64,000 bases of DNA from CAZNKU01 sp045654805. Its GTDB lineage: Bacteria; Bacillota; Clostridia; Monoglobales; Firm-18. The number at the start of each line of letters is the position of its first letter. Position 1 is the stretch's first letter. Location of the stretch: NCBI GenBank assembly GCA_045654805.1, contig JAZOOD010000067.1, positions 1 to 64,000 of the forward strand. The letters are read 5' to 3'. The notes beneath the pieces are model-generated. The model was not told the origin of the DNA. It saw only the letters and a list, made by a program, of their open reading frames with translations, and did not search any database. Positions 26,274-34,849 of the stretch are shown in pieces. The translations under genes and the position numbers were made by a program.

Positions 26274-26633
26274 ATGAGTAAGAATTTAGATATTATAATG
26301 CTTTTCGATTTTTACCGCAATATCCTTACCGAAAAGCAAATAGAGGTTATTGACTTATACTATAATGAGGATTTATCTCTCGCTGAAATCAGTGAACATC
26401 TCAATATCACGAGACAAGGTGTGCGTGATAATATAAAGCGTGCGGAAAATATTCTTATTAATATGGAGGATAAACTTCATCTTGTAGAAAAACATAAAAA
26501 CATTATAGATGCTGTCAACGGTATTTCCAGGGAAATTAATGAAATGCAGATGAATGAATCTGCATCGACTTTACCTTGGGTTATGGAGCATATTGAAAAT
26601 ATCAAGATGTTGCTTGATGGTATTGAAGATTAA
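26274..26633 (+). CDS. ylxM: YlxM family DNA-binding protein, SRP-associated
   Basis: A 119-residue helix-turn-helix protein resembling sigma-70 region 4, with FYRNILTEKQIEVIDLYYNEDLSLAEISEHLNIT-type content in its first 55 residues. YlxM precedes ffh in most Firmicutes and in streptococci modulates SRP GTPase activity rather than acting as a sigma factor. AAGGAG precedes the ATG. ffh starts 45 bases downstream. Confidence 0.9.
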   Translation: MSKNLDIIMLFDFYRNILTEKQIEVIDLYYNEDLSLAEISEHLNITRQGVRDNIKRAENILINMEDKLHLVEKHKNIIDAVNGISREINEMQMNESASTLPWVMEHIENIKMLLDGIED

Positions 26634-26678
26634 TGCCTACTGGCAAATTATTTTTATCTGAAGGGTAGGTGTGGTTTT

Positions 26679-28037
26679 ATGGCATTTGATAATCTTACCG
26701 AAAAATTACAAGTTGCTTTTAAAAAGCTTAGAGGTAAGGGAAAGATTACACCAGCTGATTTAAAAGAGGGTATGCGTGAAATTAAGCTCGCTCTTTTAGA
26801 AGCTGATGTTAACTTTAAAGTTGTTAAAGAATTTATCGTAACTGTTACTGAACGTGCGAGTGGCGCTGATGTTATGGAATCACTTACTCCCGGTCAGCAG
26901 ATTGTTAAGATAGTTAATGAAGAACTTGTTAATCTGATGGGTGTTGAAAACAGCAAGATTAACCTTTCTAACAACCCTCCGTCAGTTATTATGATGACAG
27001 GTCTTCAAGGTGCAGGTAAAACTACTACATCAGGTAAGCTTGCAAAAATGTTTAAGGATAAAGGAAGAAGACCTTTACTTGTAGCTTGTGACGTTTATCG
27101 TCCCGCAGCAATTCAACAGCTACAGGTTGTTGGAGGTAAGGTTGATGTTCCGGTCTTTACAATAGAAGGTAATAAAAATCCTGTTGTTATTTCGACAAAG
27201 GCTATTGAACATGCTAAAAAATATGGTAATGATATAGTTATTATTGATACAGCCGGACGTCTTCACATAGATGAAGAACTTATGGATGAACTTCGTAATA
27301 TTAAAAATAATATTACTGTTCATGAAACTTTACTTGTTGTTGATGCAATGACCGGTCAGGATGCAACACAAGTTGCAGACACCTTTAATCAACAGCTTGA
27401 GATTGATGGTGTCATTTTATCAAAACTTGATGGTGATGCTCGTGGCGGTGCAGCTTTATCTGTACGCTGTGTTACTCAAAAACCTATTAAGTTTGTTTCA
27501 ACTGGTGAAAAGTTTGATGATTTTGAACCTTTTTATCCGGATAGAATGGCTTCGAGAATTTTGGGTATGGGTGATGTACTCTCCCTTATTGAAAAAGCCG
27601 AGCAGATGTTTGATGAAAATCAGGCAAAGGAATTAGAAGAAAAATTACGTAAACAACAATTTGACCTGGAAGATTTTCTTGAACAGATGCAACAGGTTAA
27701 AAAAATGGGCCCTATCAAAAATTTGCTTGGTATGATGCCGGGTATTGATGCACGTGCTCTTGAAAATGCTGACATTGATGAACGCAAGTTGGATAGGGTT
27801 GAGGCAATCATAAAGAGTATGACTAAAAAAGAACGTACAAATCCGTCTATTATAAATTCAAGCCGCAAGCGTAGAATTGCTTCCGGTAGCGGTACAGATG
27901 TAGCACAGGTTAATGCATTGTTAAAACAGTTTGAACAGATGCAGAAGATGTTTAAACAGCTAAACAGTAAAGGCACTAAGAAAATGATGAAAAAATTTAA
28001 AAATGGTCCAAGAGGAATGAAATTTCCTTTTGCATAA
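26679..28037 (+). CDS. ffh: Signal recognition particle protein Ffh
   Basis: A 452-residue SRP54 protein: N domain (1-90), GTPase domain with Walker A GLQGAGKTT at 108-116, DVYRPAAIQQL, DTAGRLH and SKLDGDARGG, then a methionine-rich M domain (about 300-450) that binds 4.5S RNA and signal peptides. It recognises nascent membrane proteins and delivers them to FtsY. The 4.5S RNA gene is not in this window. rpsP follows 34 bases later. Confidence 0.98.
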   Translation: MAFDNLTEKLQVAFKKLRGKGKITPADLKEGMREIKLALLEADVNFKVVKEFIVTVTERASGADVMESLTPGQQIVKIVNEELVNLMGVENSKINLSNNPPSVIMMTGLQGAGKTTTSGKLAKMFKDKGRRPLLVACDVYRPAAIQQLQVVGGKVDVPVFTIEGNKNPVVISTKAIEHAKKYGNDIVIIDTAGRLHIDEELMDELRNIKNNITVHETLLVVDAMTGQDATQVADTFNQQLEIDGVILSKLDGDARGGAALSVRCVTQKPIKFVSTGEKFDDFEPFYPDRMASRILGMGDVLSLIEKAEQMFDENQAKELEEKLRKQQFDLEDFLEQMQQVKKMGPIKNLLGMMPGIDARALENADIDERKLDRVEAIIKSMTKKERTNPSIINSSRKRRIASGSGTDVAQVNALLKQFEQMQKMFKQLNSKGTKKMMKKFKNGPRGMKFPFA

Positions 28038-28071
28038 ATTGTAAGCAATCTTTTTAGGAGGTGAAATAGAG

Positions 28072-28311
28072 ATGGCAGTAAAGATTCGTTTGAAGAGAAT
28101 GGGTGCAAAGAAAGCTCCTTTCTACCGTGTAGTTGTAGCAGATTCAAGATATCCGCGTGATGGCAGATTTATCGAAGAAATCGGTACTTACAATCCACTA
28201 ACAGAGCCTGCATCAATCAATATTGATACAGAAAAAGCTCAGAAATGGATTAAAAATGGTGCTCAGCCAACAGATATCGTTAAGAAACTTCTTAAAGAAA
28301 GCGGTATGTAA
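28072..28311 (+). CDS. rpsP: 30S ribosomal protein S16
   Basis: A 79-residue protein beginning MAVKIRLKRMGAKKAPFYR, with VADSRYPRDGRFIEEIGTYNP, which is diagnostic of bacterial S16. It is an assembly protein of the small subunit. TAGGAGGTG precedes the ATG. The gene opens the conserved rpsP-khpA-rimM-trmD module. Confidence 0.98.
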   Translation: MAVKIRLKRMGAKKAPFYRVVVADSRYPRDGRFIEEIGTYNPLTEPASINIDTEKAQKWIKNGAQPTDIVKKLLKESGM

Positions 28312-28329
28312 TTGAAAAATTGGTGTGTA

Positions 28330-28370
28330 AATAGGCTCTAAATAACCTTGCTTATTCTATAGAGCCTATT
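28330..28370. repeat. Inverted repeat between rpsP and khpA
   Basis: An 11-bp perfect stem AATAGGCTCTA / TAGAGCCTATT (28330-28340, 28360-28370) encloses 19 bases. No T tract follows (AAAATG), so it is probably not a terminator; a processing or stability element for the rpsP message is possible. Confidence 0.55.
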
Positions 28371-28409
28371 AAAATGCCGATTGCAAGGCGGCGGAAAGGC
28401 TAATTTAAA

Positions 28410-28637
28410 ATGAAGGAATTATTAGAAACAATTGCTAAATCATTAGTGGACAACCCTGATGCAGTTAATGTAAACGTTGTTGAAAAAGAAGATATAATCG
28501 TTTTGGAATTGCATGTAGGTGAAGGTGATATGGGTAAGGTAATAGGCCGTCAGGGCAGAATTGCCAAAGCTATAAGAACTGTTATCCGCAGTGCAACATC
28601 ACAGTCACCTAAAAAGGTTGTTGTTGATATATTATAA
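28410..28637 (+). CDS. khpA: KH-domain RNA-binding protein KhpA
   Basis: A 75-residue protein that is a single KH domain with the GxxG loop in VIGRQGRIAKAIR (about residues 49-61). KhpA (YlqC) pairs with KhpB in Firmicutes and binds RNA to influence cell division and envelope synthesis. The location between rpsP and rimM is the conserved one. The ribosome site (GGAAAGG) is rather far from the ATG, about 11 bases. Confidence 0.93.
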   Translation: MKELLETIAKSLVDNPDAVNVNVVEKEDIIVLELHVGEGDMGKVIGRQGRIAKAIRTVIRSATSQSPKKVVVDIL

Positions 28638-28645
28638 TAAGTATT

Positions 28646-28671
28646 AGGGTGGGATTTATCCTCACCCTTTT
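28646..28671 (+). terminator. Weak terminator-like hairpin after khpA
   Basis: AGGGTG / CACCCT (28646-28651, 28663-28668) with an inner GGA/TCC pairing and a one-base bulge is followed by only four T. It may be partial. Confidence 0.5.
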
Positions 28672-28708
28672 GCTGCTTATTTTGGTATTTTAAGGAGGAA
28701 TAGCTTTT

Positions 28709-29209
28709 ATGTCACAGATTGAAATTGGTAAAGTTATAAATACTCATGGGCTTAGAGGACATGTTAAAGTGGAACCATGGTGTGACGGCATAGAAACCTT
28801 TGAATATCTTAAAAGAGTTTTTATTAATAAAACGGAGTATAGAATTGAAAGTGTAAAGCCTCAGAAAAATCTTTTTTTGCTAAAACTCGCAGAAGTTAAT
28901 TCTGTTGAAAATGCTGAAGCTTTAAAGGGTAAAATTATAAACGCTTTAGAAGAAGAAATGCCACCTCTTCCAGAGGGTGTATACTATATCAGGGATATTA
29001 TGGGTCTTTCAGTATATGAGGGTGAAAAGTTTATTGGTGAAATTACAGACTGGATAGAAACAGGATCAAATAATGTATATATTATTAAAAGACCCCAAGG
29101 AAAAGATGTTTTGATTCCCGCAATAGATTCAGTAGTTTTGAAAATTGATATTGAAAACAAACGAATGTCTGTAAATATGTTGGAGGGACTGATGGAAGAT
29201 GACGATTGA
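28709..29209 (+). CDS. rimM: 16S rRNA processing protein RimM
   Basis: A 166-residue protein with an N-terminal RimM beta-barrel (IGKVINTHGLRGHVKVEPW) and a C-terminal PRC-barrel (about 92-164, YYIRDIMGLSVYEGE, VLIPAIDSVVLKIDI). It binds S19 and assists maturation of the 30S head. GGAGG precedes the ATG. The stop overlaps trmD by 11 bases. Confidence 0.95.
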   Translation: MSQIEIGKVINTHGLRGHVKVEPWCDGIETFEYLKRVFINKTEYRIESVKPQKNLFLLKLAEVNSVENAEALKGKIINALEEEMPPLPEGVYYIRDIMGLSVYEGEKFIGEITDWIETGSNNVYIIKRPQGKDVLIPAIDSVVLKIDIENKRMSVNMLEGLMEDDD

Positions 29210-29891
29210 TATTCTTACATTATTTCCCGAAATGATGGAAACTGTTTTGTCAGAAAGTATTATTGGCAGGGCAAGAAAAGCAGGCATTATTAATATAGAC
29301 TGTACTAATATTCGAGATTATGCAGAAAATAAGCATAATCGTGTTGATGATTATCCATATGGCGGAGGCAATGGTATGGTTATGCAACCGGGTCCTATCT
29401 ACAGAGCATATGAGTCAATAGCATCAAAATATGATGAAAAGCCGTATGTTGTGTATATGTCTCCTCAAGGAAGGGTGTTTAATCAACAAATAGCAAAAGA
29501 GTATTTGAAAAAAAAGCACATTGTTATACTGTGCGGACATTACGAAGGTATTGACGAAAGAATTATCGAAGAAATTGTCGATGAGGAAATTTCTATTGGT
29601 GATTATGTACTTACTGGCGGAGAATTACCTGCACTTGTTATGTGTGATTGTATTAGCCGAATGGTGCCGGGTGTACTTTCTAATGAGGAATGTTTTTCTG
29701 ATGAATCCCATTTTAATGGTAGACTAGAATATCCTCAATATACGCGTCCTCCTGTATTTATGGGACGCAGTGTACCAGAGGTATTACTTAGCGGCCATCA
29801 CGCAAATATTGAAAAATGGCGACAGGAACAATCCATCCTGAGAACAAGGAAGAAACGCCCGGATATGTTAAAGGGTGATACAGATGAGTAA
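29199..29891 (+). CDS. trmD: tRNA (guanine-37-N1)-methyltransferase
   Basis: A 230-residue SPOUT methyltransferase starting MTIDILTLFPEMM, with YPYGGGNGMVMQPGP, the knot segment LCGHYEGIDERIIEEIVDEEISIGDYVLTGGE (given by its parts) and the C-terminal helical domain with RRPP-like R residues for tRNA binding. It makes m1G37, which prevents +1 frameshifting. The usual next gene, rplS, is absent here; nadD overlaps the last eight bases instead. Confidence 0.97.
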   Translation: MTIDILTLFPEMMETVLSESIIGRARKAGIINIDCTNIRDYAENKHNRVDDYPYGGGNGMVMQPGPIYRAYESIASKYDEKPYVVYMSPQGRVFNQQIAKEYLKKKHIVILCGHYEGIDERIIEEIVDEEISIGDYVLTGGELPALVMCDCISRMVPGVLSNEECFSDESHFNGRLEYPQYTRPPVFMGRSVPEVLLSGHHANIEKWRQEQSILRTRKKRPDMLKGDTDE

Positions 29892-30480
29892 AATTGGTAT
29901 TTTTGGTGGTTCGTTTAATCCTATACACAACGGACATATATATGTTGCTGAAAATGTTAAGAAAATGCTTGATTTGGATAAAATTATTTTTATTCCTACA
30001 GGTATTGCACCTCATAAGGATAATAGCAATTTTGCTTCTAAAGAACATAGATATAATATGGTAAATCTGGCCGTTGAAGATAAGTTTGAGGTTTCGGATA
30101 TTGAGGTTAAAACCGATAAGGTTTGTTATGCAGTTGATACTATGTCTGAAATAAAAAATATATATCCAAATGATGATTTGTACTATATTATTGGTGCGGA
30201 TTCTCTGGCTGATTTTATGACCTGGCGAGAACCTGTTAAGCTTTTTGAAATGCTAAATATTATAGTCGTTGACCGCGAAAATACAGATGTTGCAAAATAT
30301 GCTGAAGAATATCGGAAAAAATATAATGCGAAAATTACTATCTGTCATATTAAAAAATATGATGTTTCATCCACAGAAATTAGAGAAATGATAAAGAAGA
30401 CGGGAAGGTGCAAAAAATTTGTACCTCCTAAAATAGAGGAATATATTATTAAACACAAGTTATACACGGAGGAAAAATAA
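29884..30480 (+). CDS. nadD: Nicotinate-nucleotide adenylyltransferase
   Basis: A 198-residue nucleotidyltransferase with GIFGGSFNPIHNGH at the N-terminus (phosphate-binding loop and HxGH) and a C-terminal SSTEIR motif. It converts nicotinate mononucleotide to deamido-NAD. I chose the ATG at 29884, which gives the family start MSKIGIFGG; an ATG three codons earlier is also in frame. It overlaps trmD by eight bases and abuts yqeK with no spacer. Confidence 0.95.
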   Translation: MSKIGIFGGSFNPIHNGHIYVAENVKKMLDLDKIIFIPTGIAPHKDNSNFASKEHRYNMVNLAVEDKFEVSDIEVKTDKVCYAVDTMSEIKNIYPNDDLYYIIGADSLADFMTWREPVKLFEMLNIIVVDRENTDVAKYAEEYRKKYNAKITICHIKKYDVSSTEIREMIKKTGRCKKFVPPKIEEYIIKHKLYTEEK

Positions 30481-31053
30481 GTGAATATTGCAGAAATAGA
30501 GCAGTGTATAAAGAAAATGACAAAGAAGTCACGATTTAATCATAGTAAAGGTGTTCAATATATGGCAGGTGAGCTTGCCAGACATTATGGATTAGATGTT
30601 GAAAAAGCTGAACTTACAGGTTTAATGCATGATTGTGTTAAAAACTTGCCTGTTGAAGAAATGTTCAGGTTATGTGATGAATTAGGTTGTGAACTTGATG
30701 AGGTTACTAAAAGAGAAACAAAGCTTATTCACGCACCACTCGGAGCTTATTATGTAAAAAAAATTTTTGGCGTAGATGATGATGAAATTTTTAATTCAAT
30801 ATATTATCATACAACCGCAAAGGCCGATATGACTTTGTTTGAAAAAGTTATATACCTTGCCGATGTCGTTGAGCCAAACAGAAAATATGACGTGGTTGAC
30901 GAAATGCGTCAATTGGCATTTGAAAACGTTGACCTTGCAATGCTTAAAATTCTGGATTATAACATTACCAAACAAGTAAATGCAGGGAAGATGTTACATA
31001 GCGAAACTATTAATGCAAGAAATTATCTTATTGCAAAAGGGGTAAATATATGA
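30481..31053 (+). CDS. yqeK: HD-domain diadenosine tetraphosphatase YqeK
   Basis: A 190-residue HD-family phosphohydrolase: H21 in RFNHSKGVQYM, the HD pair in GLMHDCVKN (about 47-55) and later VIYLADVVEPNR with a conserved Asp. YqeK proteins of Firmicutes hydrolyse Ap4A symmetrically to ADP. A GTG start directly after the nadD stop has GAGGAAAA as ribosome site. It overlaps rsfS by four bases; nadD-yqeK-rsfS is a conserved trio. Confidence 0.92.
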   Translation: MNIAEIEQCIKKMTKKSRFNHSKGVQYMAGELARHYGLDVEKAELTGLMHDCVKNLPVEEMFRLCDELGCELDEVTKRETKLIHAPLGAYYVKKIFGVDDDEIFNSIYYHTTAKADMTLFEKVIYLADVVEPNRKYDVVDEMRQLAFENVDLAMLKILDYNITKQVNAGKMLHSETINARNYLIAKGVNI

Positions 31054-31406
31054 GTAAAGAATTAGTTAGAAAAATTGTTAAAGCACTTGATGATAAAAAG
31101 GCTATTAAAATTGAAGTTATTGATATTCAGGAACTTAGTCAGATTGCAGATTACTTTGTTGTATGCACCGGTTCATCTACTACACAGGTGAAGGCACTTG
31201 CTGACGAAGTGGAATTTCAACTTGGCAGTGATATAGAACATGAGGTTGGATATCATAAAGAAGGATATGGCTCTGCAGAATGGATATTATTGGATTATAA
31301 AGATGTTATCGTCCATATTTTCTGTGGTGAAACTCGTGATTTTTATAATCTTGAACACCTATGGTCAGACGGTAAAGAAGTAGATATAAACGAATTTTTG
31401 GACTAA
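31050..31406 (+). CDS. rsfS: Ribosomal silencing factor RsfS
   Basis: A 118-residue protein with the RsfS/DUF143 signatures IADYFVVCTGSSTTQVKALADEVE and GSAEWILLDYKDVIVHIF. RsfS binds ribosomal protein L14 and blocks subunit joining in starving cells. It overlaps yqeK by four bases (ATGA) and is followed by leuS at 15 bases. The LCP/LytR gene often found between yqeK and rsfS is missing. Confidence 0.95.
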   Translation: MSKELVRKIVKALDDKKAIKIEVIDIQELSQIADYFVVCTGSSTTQVKALADEVEFQLGSDIEHEVGYHKEGYGSAEWILLDYKDVIVHIFCGETRDFYNLEHLWSDGKEVDINEFLD

Positions 31407-31421
31407 TTGGAGGTAATATAT

Positions 31422-33839
31422 ATGAGCAATTACGATTTTAAATCCATTGAAAAGAAATGGCAACAATACTGGGATGATAATAAGACTTTTGAAGCTTCAA
31501 ATATTGATAAATCAAAGCCTAAATTTTATGGTCTGGTAGAATTTCCTTATCCGTCAGGACATGGTTTGCACGTTGGTCACCCAAGAGGCTATACTGCAAT
31601 AGATATTATTACACGTAAAAAACGTCTTGAAGGATATAATGTATTGTTTCCTATGGGGTGGGATGCATTCGGTTTGCCAACTGAAAACTTTGCTATTAAA
31701 AACAACATTCATCCTGCAGTAGTTACAAAGAACAATATTGAAAACTTTAAAAGACAGCTTAAAATGCTTGGCTTTGGTTTTGACTGGTCAAGGGAAGTAA
31801 ATACTACTGACCCTAATTACTATAAGTGGACACAGTGGATTTTTCTTAAATTGTTTGAAAAAGGTCTTGCTTATAAAACAAAGATGCCAATAAACTTCTG
31901 TACAGGATGTAAGGTTGGACTTGCAAATGAAGAAGTTGTAAACGGTGTTTGTGAACGTTGTGGCAGTGAGGTTGTTCAAAAGGAAAAAAGCCAGTGGATG
32001 CTTAAAATTACTGAGTATGCACAACGCCTTATAGATGATCTTGATGACCTTGATTATATTGAACGTGTTAAAGTTCAGCAGAAAAACTGGATTGGTAGAA
32101 GTGAGGGTGCTGAAGTAGACTTTAAAATCAAGGGTACAGATGATAAAGTCAGAGTCTATACAACACGTCCCGACACTTTATTTGGTGCTACATATATGGT
32201 ACTTGCACCTGAACATCCTTATGTAGAAAAGTATAAGGATATGATTGAAAATTATGATGAAGTTGAAGCATATAAACTTGCTGCATCTAAAAAAAGCGAT
32301 TTTGAAAGAGCGGAGCTTGATAAAGAAAAAACAGGTGTTATGCTTAAAGGTATCATAGCTATCGACCCTGTAAATAATGCTGAAATTCCAATTTGGATTT
32401 CGGATTATGTACTTGTTACTTATGGTACAGGTGCTATTATGGCTGTTCCTGCTCATGATACACGTGACTGGGAATTTGCTAAAAAATTTAATATGCCTAT
32501 TATTGAAGTTGTGGCAGGCGGCGAAGATGTTCAAAAAGAGGCTTTTACCGATGTTGCAACAGGTGTTATGGTTAATTCTGGATTCCTTACAGGTATGCAG
32601 GTTGAAGATGCTAAAAAGGCTATTATAGATTTTCTTGAAAAAGAAGGTATTGGTACACGCAAAGTTAACTATAAATTACGTGACTGGGTATTCTCACGTC
32701 AACGTTATTGGGGAGAACCTATTCCATTGGTTAACTGTCCTAAATGCGGATGGGTAGCATTACCGGAAAGCGAATTACCTTTACAGTTACCTGATACTGA
32801 AAATTTCGAACCCGGCGAATCGGGAGAATCTCCATTAATTAAAATCAGAGATTGGGTTGAAACTGCTTGTCCTAAGTGTGGTGGCAAGGCTGAGAGAGAA
32901 ACTGATACAATGCCACAGTGGGCAGGTTCTTCCTGGTATTTCTTAAGATATATTGATCCTAACAATACCGACTTTATGGCAGGTATGGAAGAACTTAAGT
33001 ATTGGTTGCCGATAGATTGGTATAACGGTGGTATGGAACATACAACACTTCACTTGTTGTATTCAAGATTCTGGCACAAATTCCTTTATGATATTGGTGC
33101 AGTTCCTACAAAAGAACCTTATCAGAAGAGAACTTCTCACGGTATGATTTTGGGTGAAAATGGCGAAAAAATGTCAAAATCAAGAGGTAATGTAATTAAT
33201 CCTGATGATGTTGTTAACGAATATGGTGCAGATACATTTAGAACATACGAAATGTTTATTGGTGCTTTTGACCAGGCAACACCTTGGTCTATGAATGGCG
33301 TTAAGGGGTGCTATAAATTCCTTGAAAGGGTATGGAATTTGCAAAATATTTTAGTTGATGGTGATGAATATTCTAGAGAATTGGAAAGTGCGTTCCATAA
33401 AACAATTAAAAAAGTAACCGATGACTACAATAGAATGAAATTTAATACTGCTATTGCAGCATTAATGGCTTTGATTAACGATATATTAAAAGTTGGTAAA
33501 ATAAATAAAGCTGAATTTAAAACATTTATTACTTTGTTAAATCCTACGGCTCCTCATATAACAGAGGAACTTTGGCAGATTGCCGGTTTTGAAGGAGCGC
33601 TGTCTGATACACTATGGCCACAGTATGATGAGGCAAAGACTATTGATGATGAAATTGAGATTGTTGCACAGATTAATGGTAAGGTAAAATGTAAACTTGT
33701 GGTAGGTGCTGAAGAAGCAGAAGATTCAATTAAGGAAAAAGCTTTGGCAGATCCTAAAATTGCAGAAGCTGTTGCAGGCAAAAGTGTTGTTAAAGTTATT
33801 GTTATTCCAAAACGACTAATAAATATTGTTGTAAAATAA
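31422..33839 (+). CDS. leuS: Leucine-tRNA ligase
   Basis: An 805-residue class I synthetase with the HIGH motif as HVGH at 50-53 (YPSGHGLHVGHPRGY), a Zn-type knuckle CTGCKVG...CERCG, the CP1 editing domain (about 220-420, with TTRPDTLFGATYM and GTGAIMAVPAHDTRD), KMSKS at 583-587 and a C-terminal anticodon-binding domain. It charges tRNA-Leu and edits mischarged products. A TTG fifteen bases upstream is in frame, but it forms part of the TTGGAGG ribosome site, so ATG 31422 is chosen. No T-box leader is present; it depends on the upstream operon. Confidence 0.97.
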   Translation: MSNYDFKSIEKKWQQYWDDNKTFEASNIDKSKPKFYGLVEFPYPSGHGLHVGHPRGYTAIDIITRKKRLEGYNVLFPMGWDAFGLPTENFAIKNNIHPAVVTKNNIENFKRQLKMLGFGFDWSREVNTTDPNYYKWTQWIFLKLFEKGLAYKTKMPINFCTGCKVGLANEEVVNGVCERCGSEVVQKEKSQWMLKITEYAQRLIDDLDDLDYIERVKVQQKNWIGRSEGAEVDFKIKGTDDKVRVYTTRPDTLFGATYMVLAPEHPYVEKYKDMIENYDEVEAYKLAASKKSDFERAELDKEKTGVMLKGIIAIDPVNNAEIPIWISDYVLVTYGTGAIMAVPAHDTRDWEFAKKFNMPIIEVVAGGEDVQKEAFTDVATGVMVNSGFLTGMQVEDAKKAIIDFLEKEGIGTRKVNYKLRDWVFSRQRYWGEPIPLVNCPKCGWVALPESELPLQLPDTENFEPGESGESPLIKIRDWVETACPKCGGKAERETDTMPQWAGSSWYFLRYIDPNNTDFMAGMEELKYWLPIDWYNGGMEHTTLHLLYSRFWHKFLYDIGAVPTKEPYQKRTSHGMILGENGEKMSKSRGNVINPDDVVNEYGADTFRTYEMFIGAFDQATPWSMNGVKGCYKFLERVWNLQNILVDGDEYSRELESAFHKTIKKVTDDYNRMKFNTAIAALMALINDILKVGKINKAEFKTFITLLNPTAPHITEELWQIAGFEGALSDTLWPQYDEAKTIDDEIEIVAQINGKVKCKLVVGAEEAEDSIKEKALADPKIAEAVAGKSVVKVIVIPKRLINIVVK

Positions 33840-33849
33840 ATTATAATAT

Positions 33850-33880
33850 AAGGAAAGTCCGTTGTCGACTTTCCTTAATT
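33850..33880 (+). terminator. Terminator after leuS
   Basis: A 10-bp stem AAGGAAAGTC / GACTTTCCTT (33850-33859, 33867-33876) starts ten bases after the leuS stop. The tract behind it is AATTATTG, so termination may be incomplete and rsmI may be read through. Confidence 0.55.
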
Positions 33881-33900
33881 ATTGTTATCAGGAGGTATTT

Positions 33901-34713
33901 ATGTTATATTTAGTTGGTACTCCCATAGGAAATTTTAATGATATGACATATAGAGCGGTTGAAACTTTAAAAAATGTAGATTTAATTGCTGCTGAGGATA
34001 CTCGTAATACCCTGAATTTACTTAATCACTTTGATATAAAAACAAAACTGACAAGCTATCATGAACATAATAAAGTATCCAAAGGGCAACAACTCCTTGA
34101 ACTTTTGATAGAGGGTAAGGACATTGCCGTTGTTACCGATGCAGGTATGCCAGCAATTAGTGACCCGGGTGAGGATATTGTTAAATTGTGTATAGAAAAT
34201 AACATTAAGATTACAACTATTCCCGGACCTACTGCATTTGTTTCAGCTTTAGTTATGTCAGGGTTGCCGAGTAAGGGTGTTATCTTTGAAGGATTCTTGT
34301 CTGCAAAAAATTCCGAAAGGGAAAAAAGACTTGTTGAGTTAAGGGATTATAGAGAAACTATTATTTTTTATGAAGCTCCTCATAAACTGTTGCGTACCTT
34401 AGAACATATAAAAAATATTTTTGGTGACAGAAATTTATCAGTAAGTCGTGAAATTACAAAGAAATTCGAGGAAACTGTACGAGGTAAAATAAGTGAAGTT
34501 GTAGAACACTTTACTAAAAATATTCCTAAGGGAGAATTTGTTTTAGTTGTAAGCGGGGCAGAAGAAAAAGAAGAAGTTTACATAATTTCTGTAACACAAC
34601 ATGTTGATGAATTAATATCTCAGGGAATGGACAAAAAAACCGCAATAGCAGAGGTAGCTAAATTACGCAAAATACCTAAGAGAAATGTTTATAATGAGTA
34701 TGAAAATAGATAG
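33901..34713 (+). CDS. rsmI: 16S rRNA 2'-O-ribose C1402 methyltransferase RsmI
   Basis: A 270-residue tetrapyrrole-methylase-fold enzyme beginning MLYLVGTPIGNFNDMTYRA, with AAEDTRNT, VTDAGMPAISDPGEDIV and GPTAFVSALVMSGL. It methylates C1402 of 16S rRNA and tunes decoding. CAGGAGG fits the ATG at 33901; the 13 open codons upstream overlap the terminator stem and are not coding. It is slightly shorter at the C-terminus than the E. coli protein. Confidence 0.95.
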   Translation: MLYLVGTPIGNFNDMTYRAVETLKNVDLIAAEDTRNTLNLLNHFDIKTKLTSYHEHNKVSKGQQLLELLIEGKDIAVVTDAGMPAISDPGEDIVKLCIENNIKITTIPGPTAFVSALVMSGLPSKGVIFEGFLSAKNSEREKRLVELRDYRETIIFYEAPHKLLRTLEHIKNIFGDRNLSVSREITKKFEETVRGKISEVVEHFTKNIPKGEFVLVVSGAEEKEEVYIISVTQHVDELISQGMDKKTAIAEVAKLRKIPKRNVYNEYENR

Positions 34714-34739
34714 GTTTATAATTGTAAATAAAGTATTAA

Positions 34740-34787
34740 TGTTACAAGAATGTTACACGAATGTTACAATTTGACTTGACATGTTAC
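34740..34787 (+). promoter_or_regulatory. Tandem TGTTAC boxes, candidate WalR site
   Basis: TGTTAC occurs at 34740, 34751 and 34762, each followed by five bases, giving an exact 11-bp period. A fourth copy at 34782 lies in the promoter spacer. TGTWAH-N5-TGTWAH is the published consensus of the essential response regulator WalR (YycF), which controls peptidoglycan hydrolase genes in Firmicutes. The array ends eight bases before the -35 element, a position suited to activation. The assignment is by motif and target type, not by a regulator in this window. Confidence 0.65.
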
Positions 34788-34804
34788 ACAAGATATGGTA
34801 TAAT
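34776..34804 (+). promoter_or_regulatory. Perfect consensus promoter of the NlpC/P60 gene
   Basis: TTGACA (34776-34781), a 17-base spacer and TATAAT (34799-34804), 45 bases before the GTG start. Confidence 0.85.
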
Positions 34805-34849
34805 GACACTCGTAATGTAAAAACAAAAGAGAAAGATTGGAGTGATTCA

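Noticed and set aside
31380..31421. T-box leader before leuS (and before cysE-cysS)
   Set aside because: Both synthetase genes are embedded in operons with short intergenic gaps and no T-box sequence or specifier structure.
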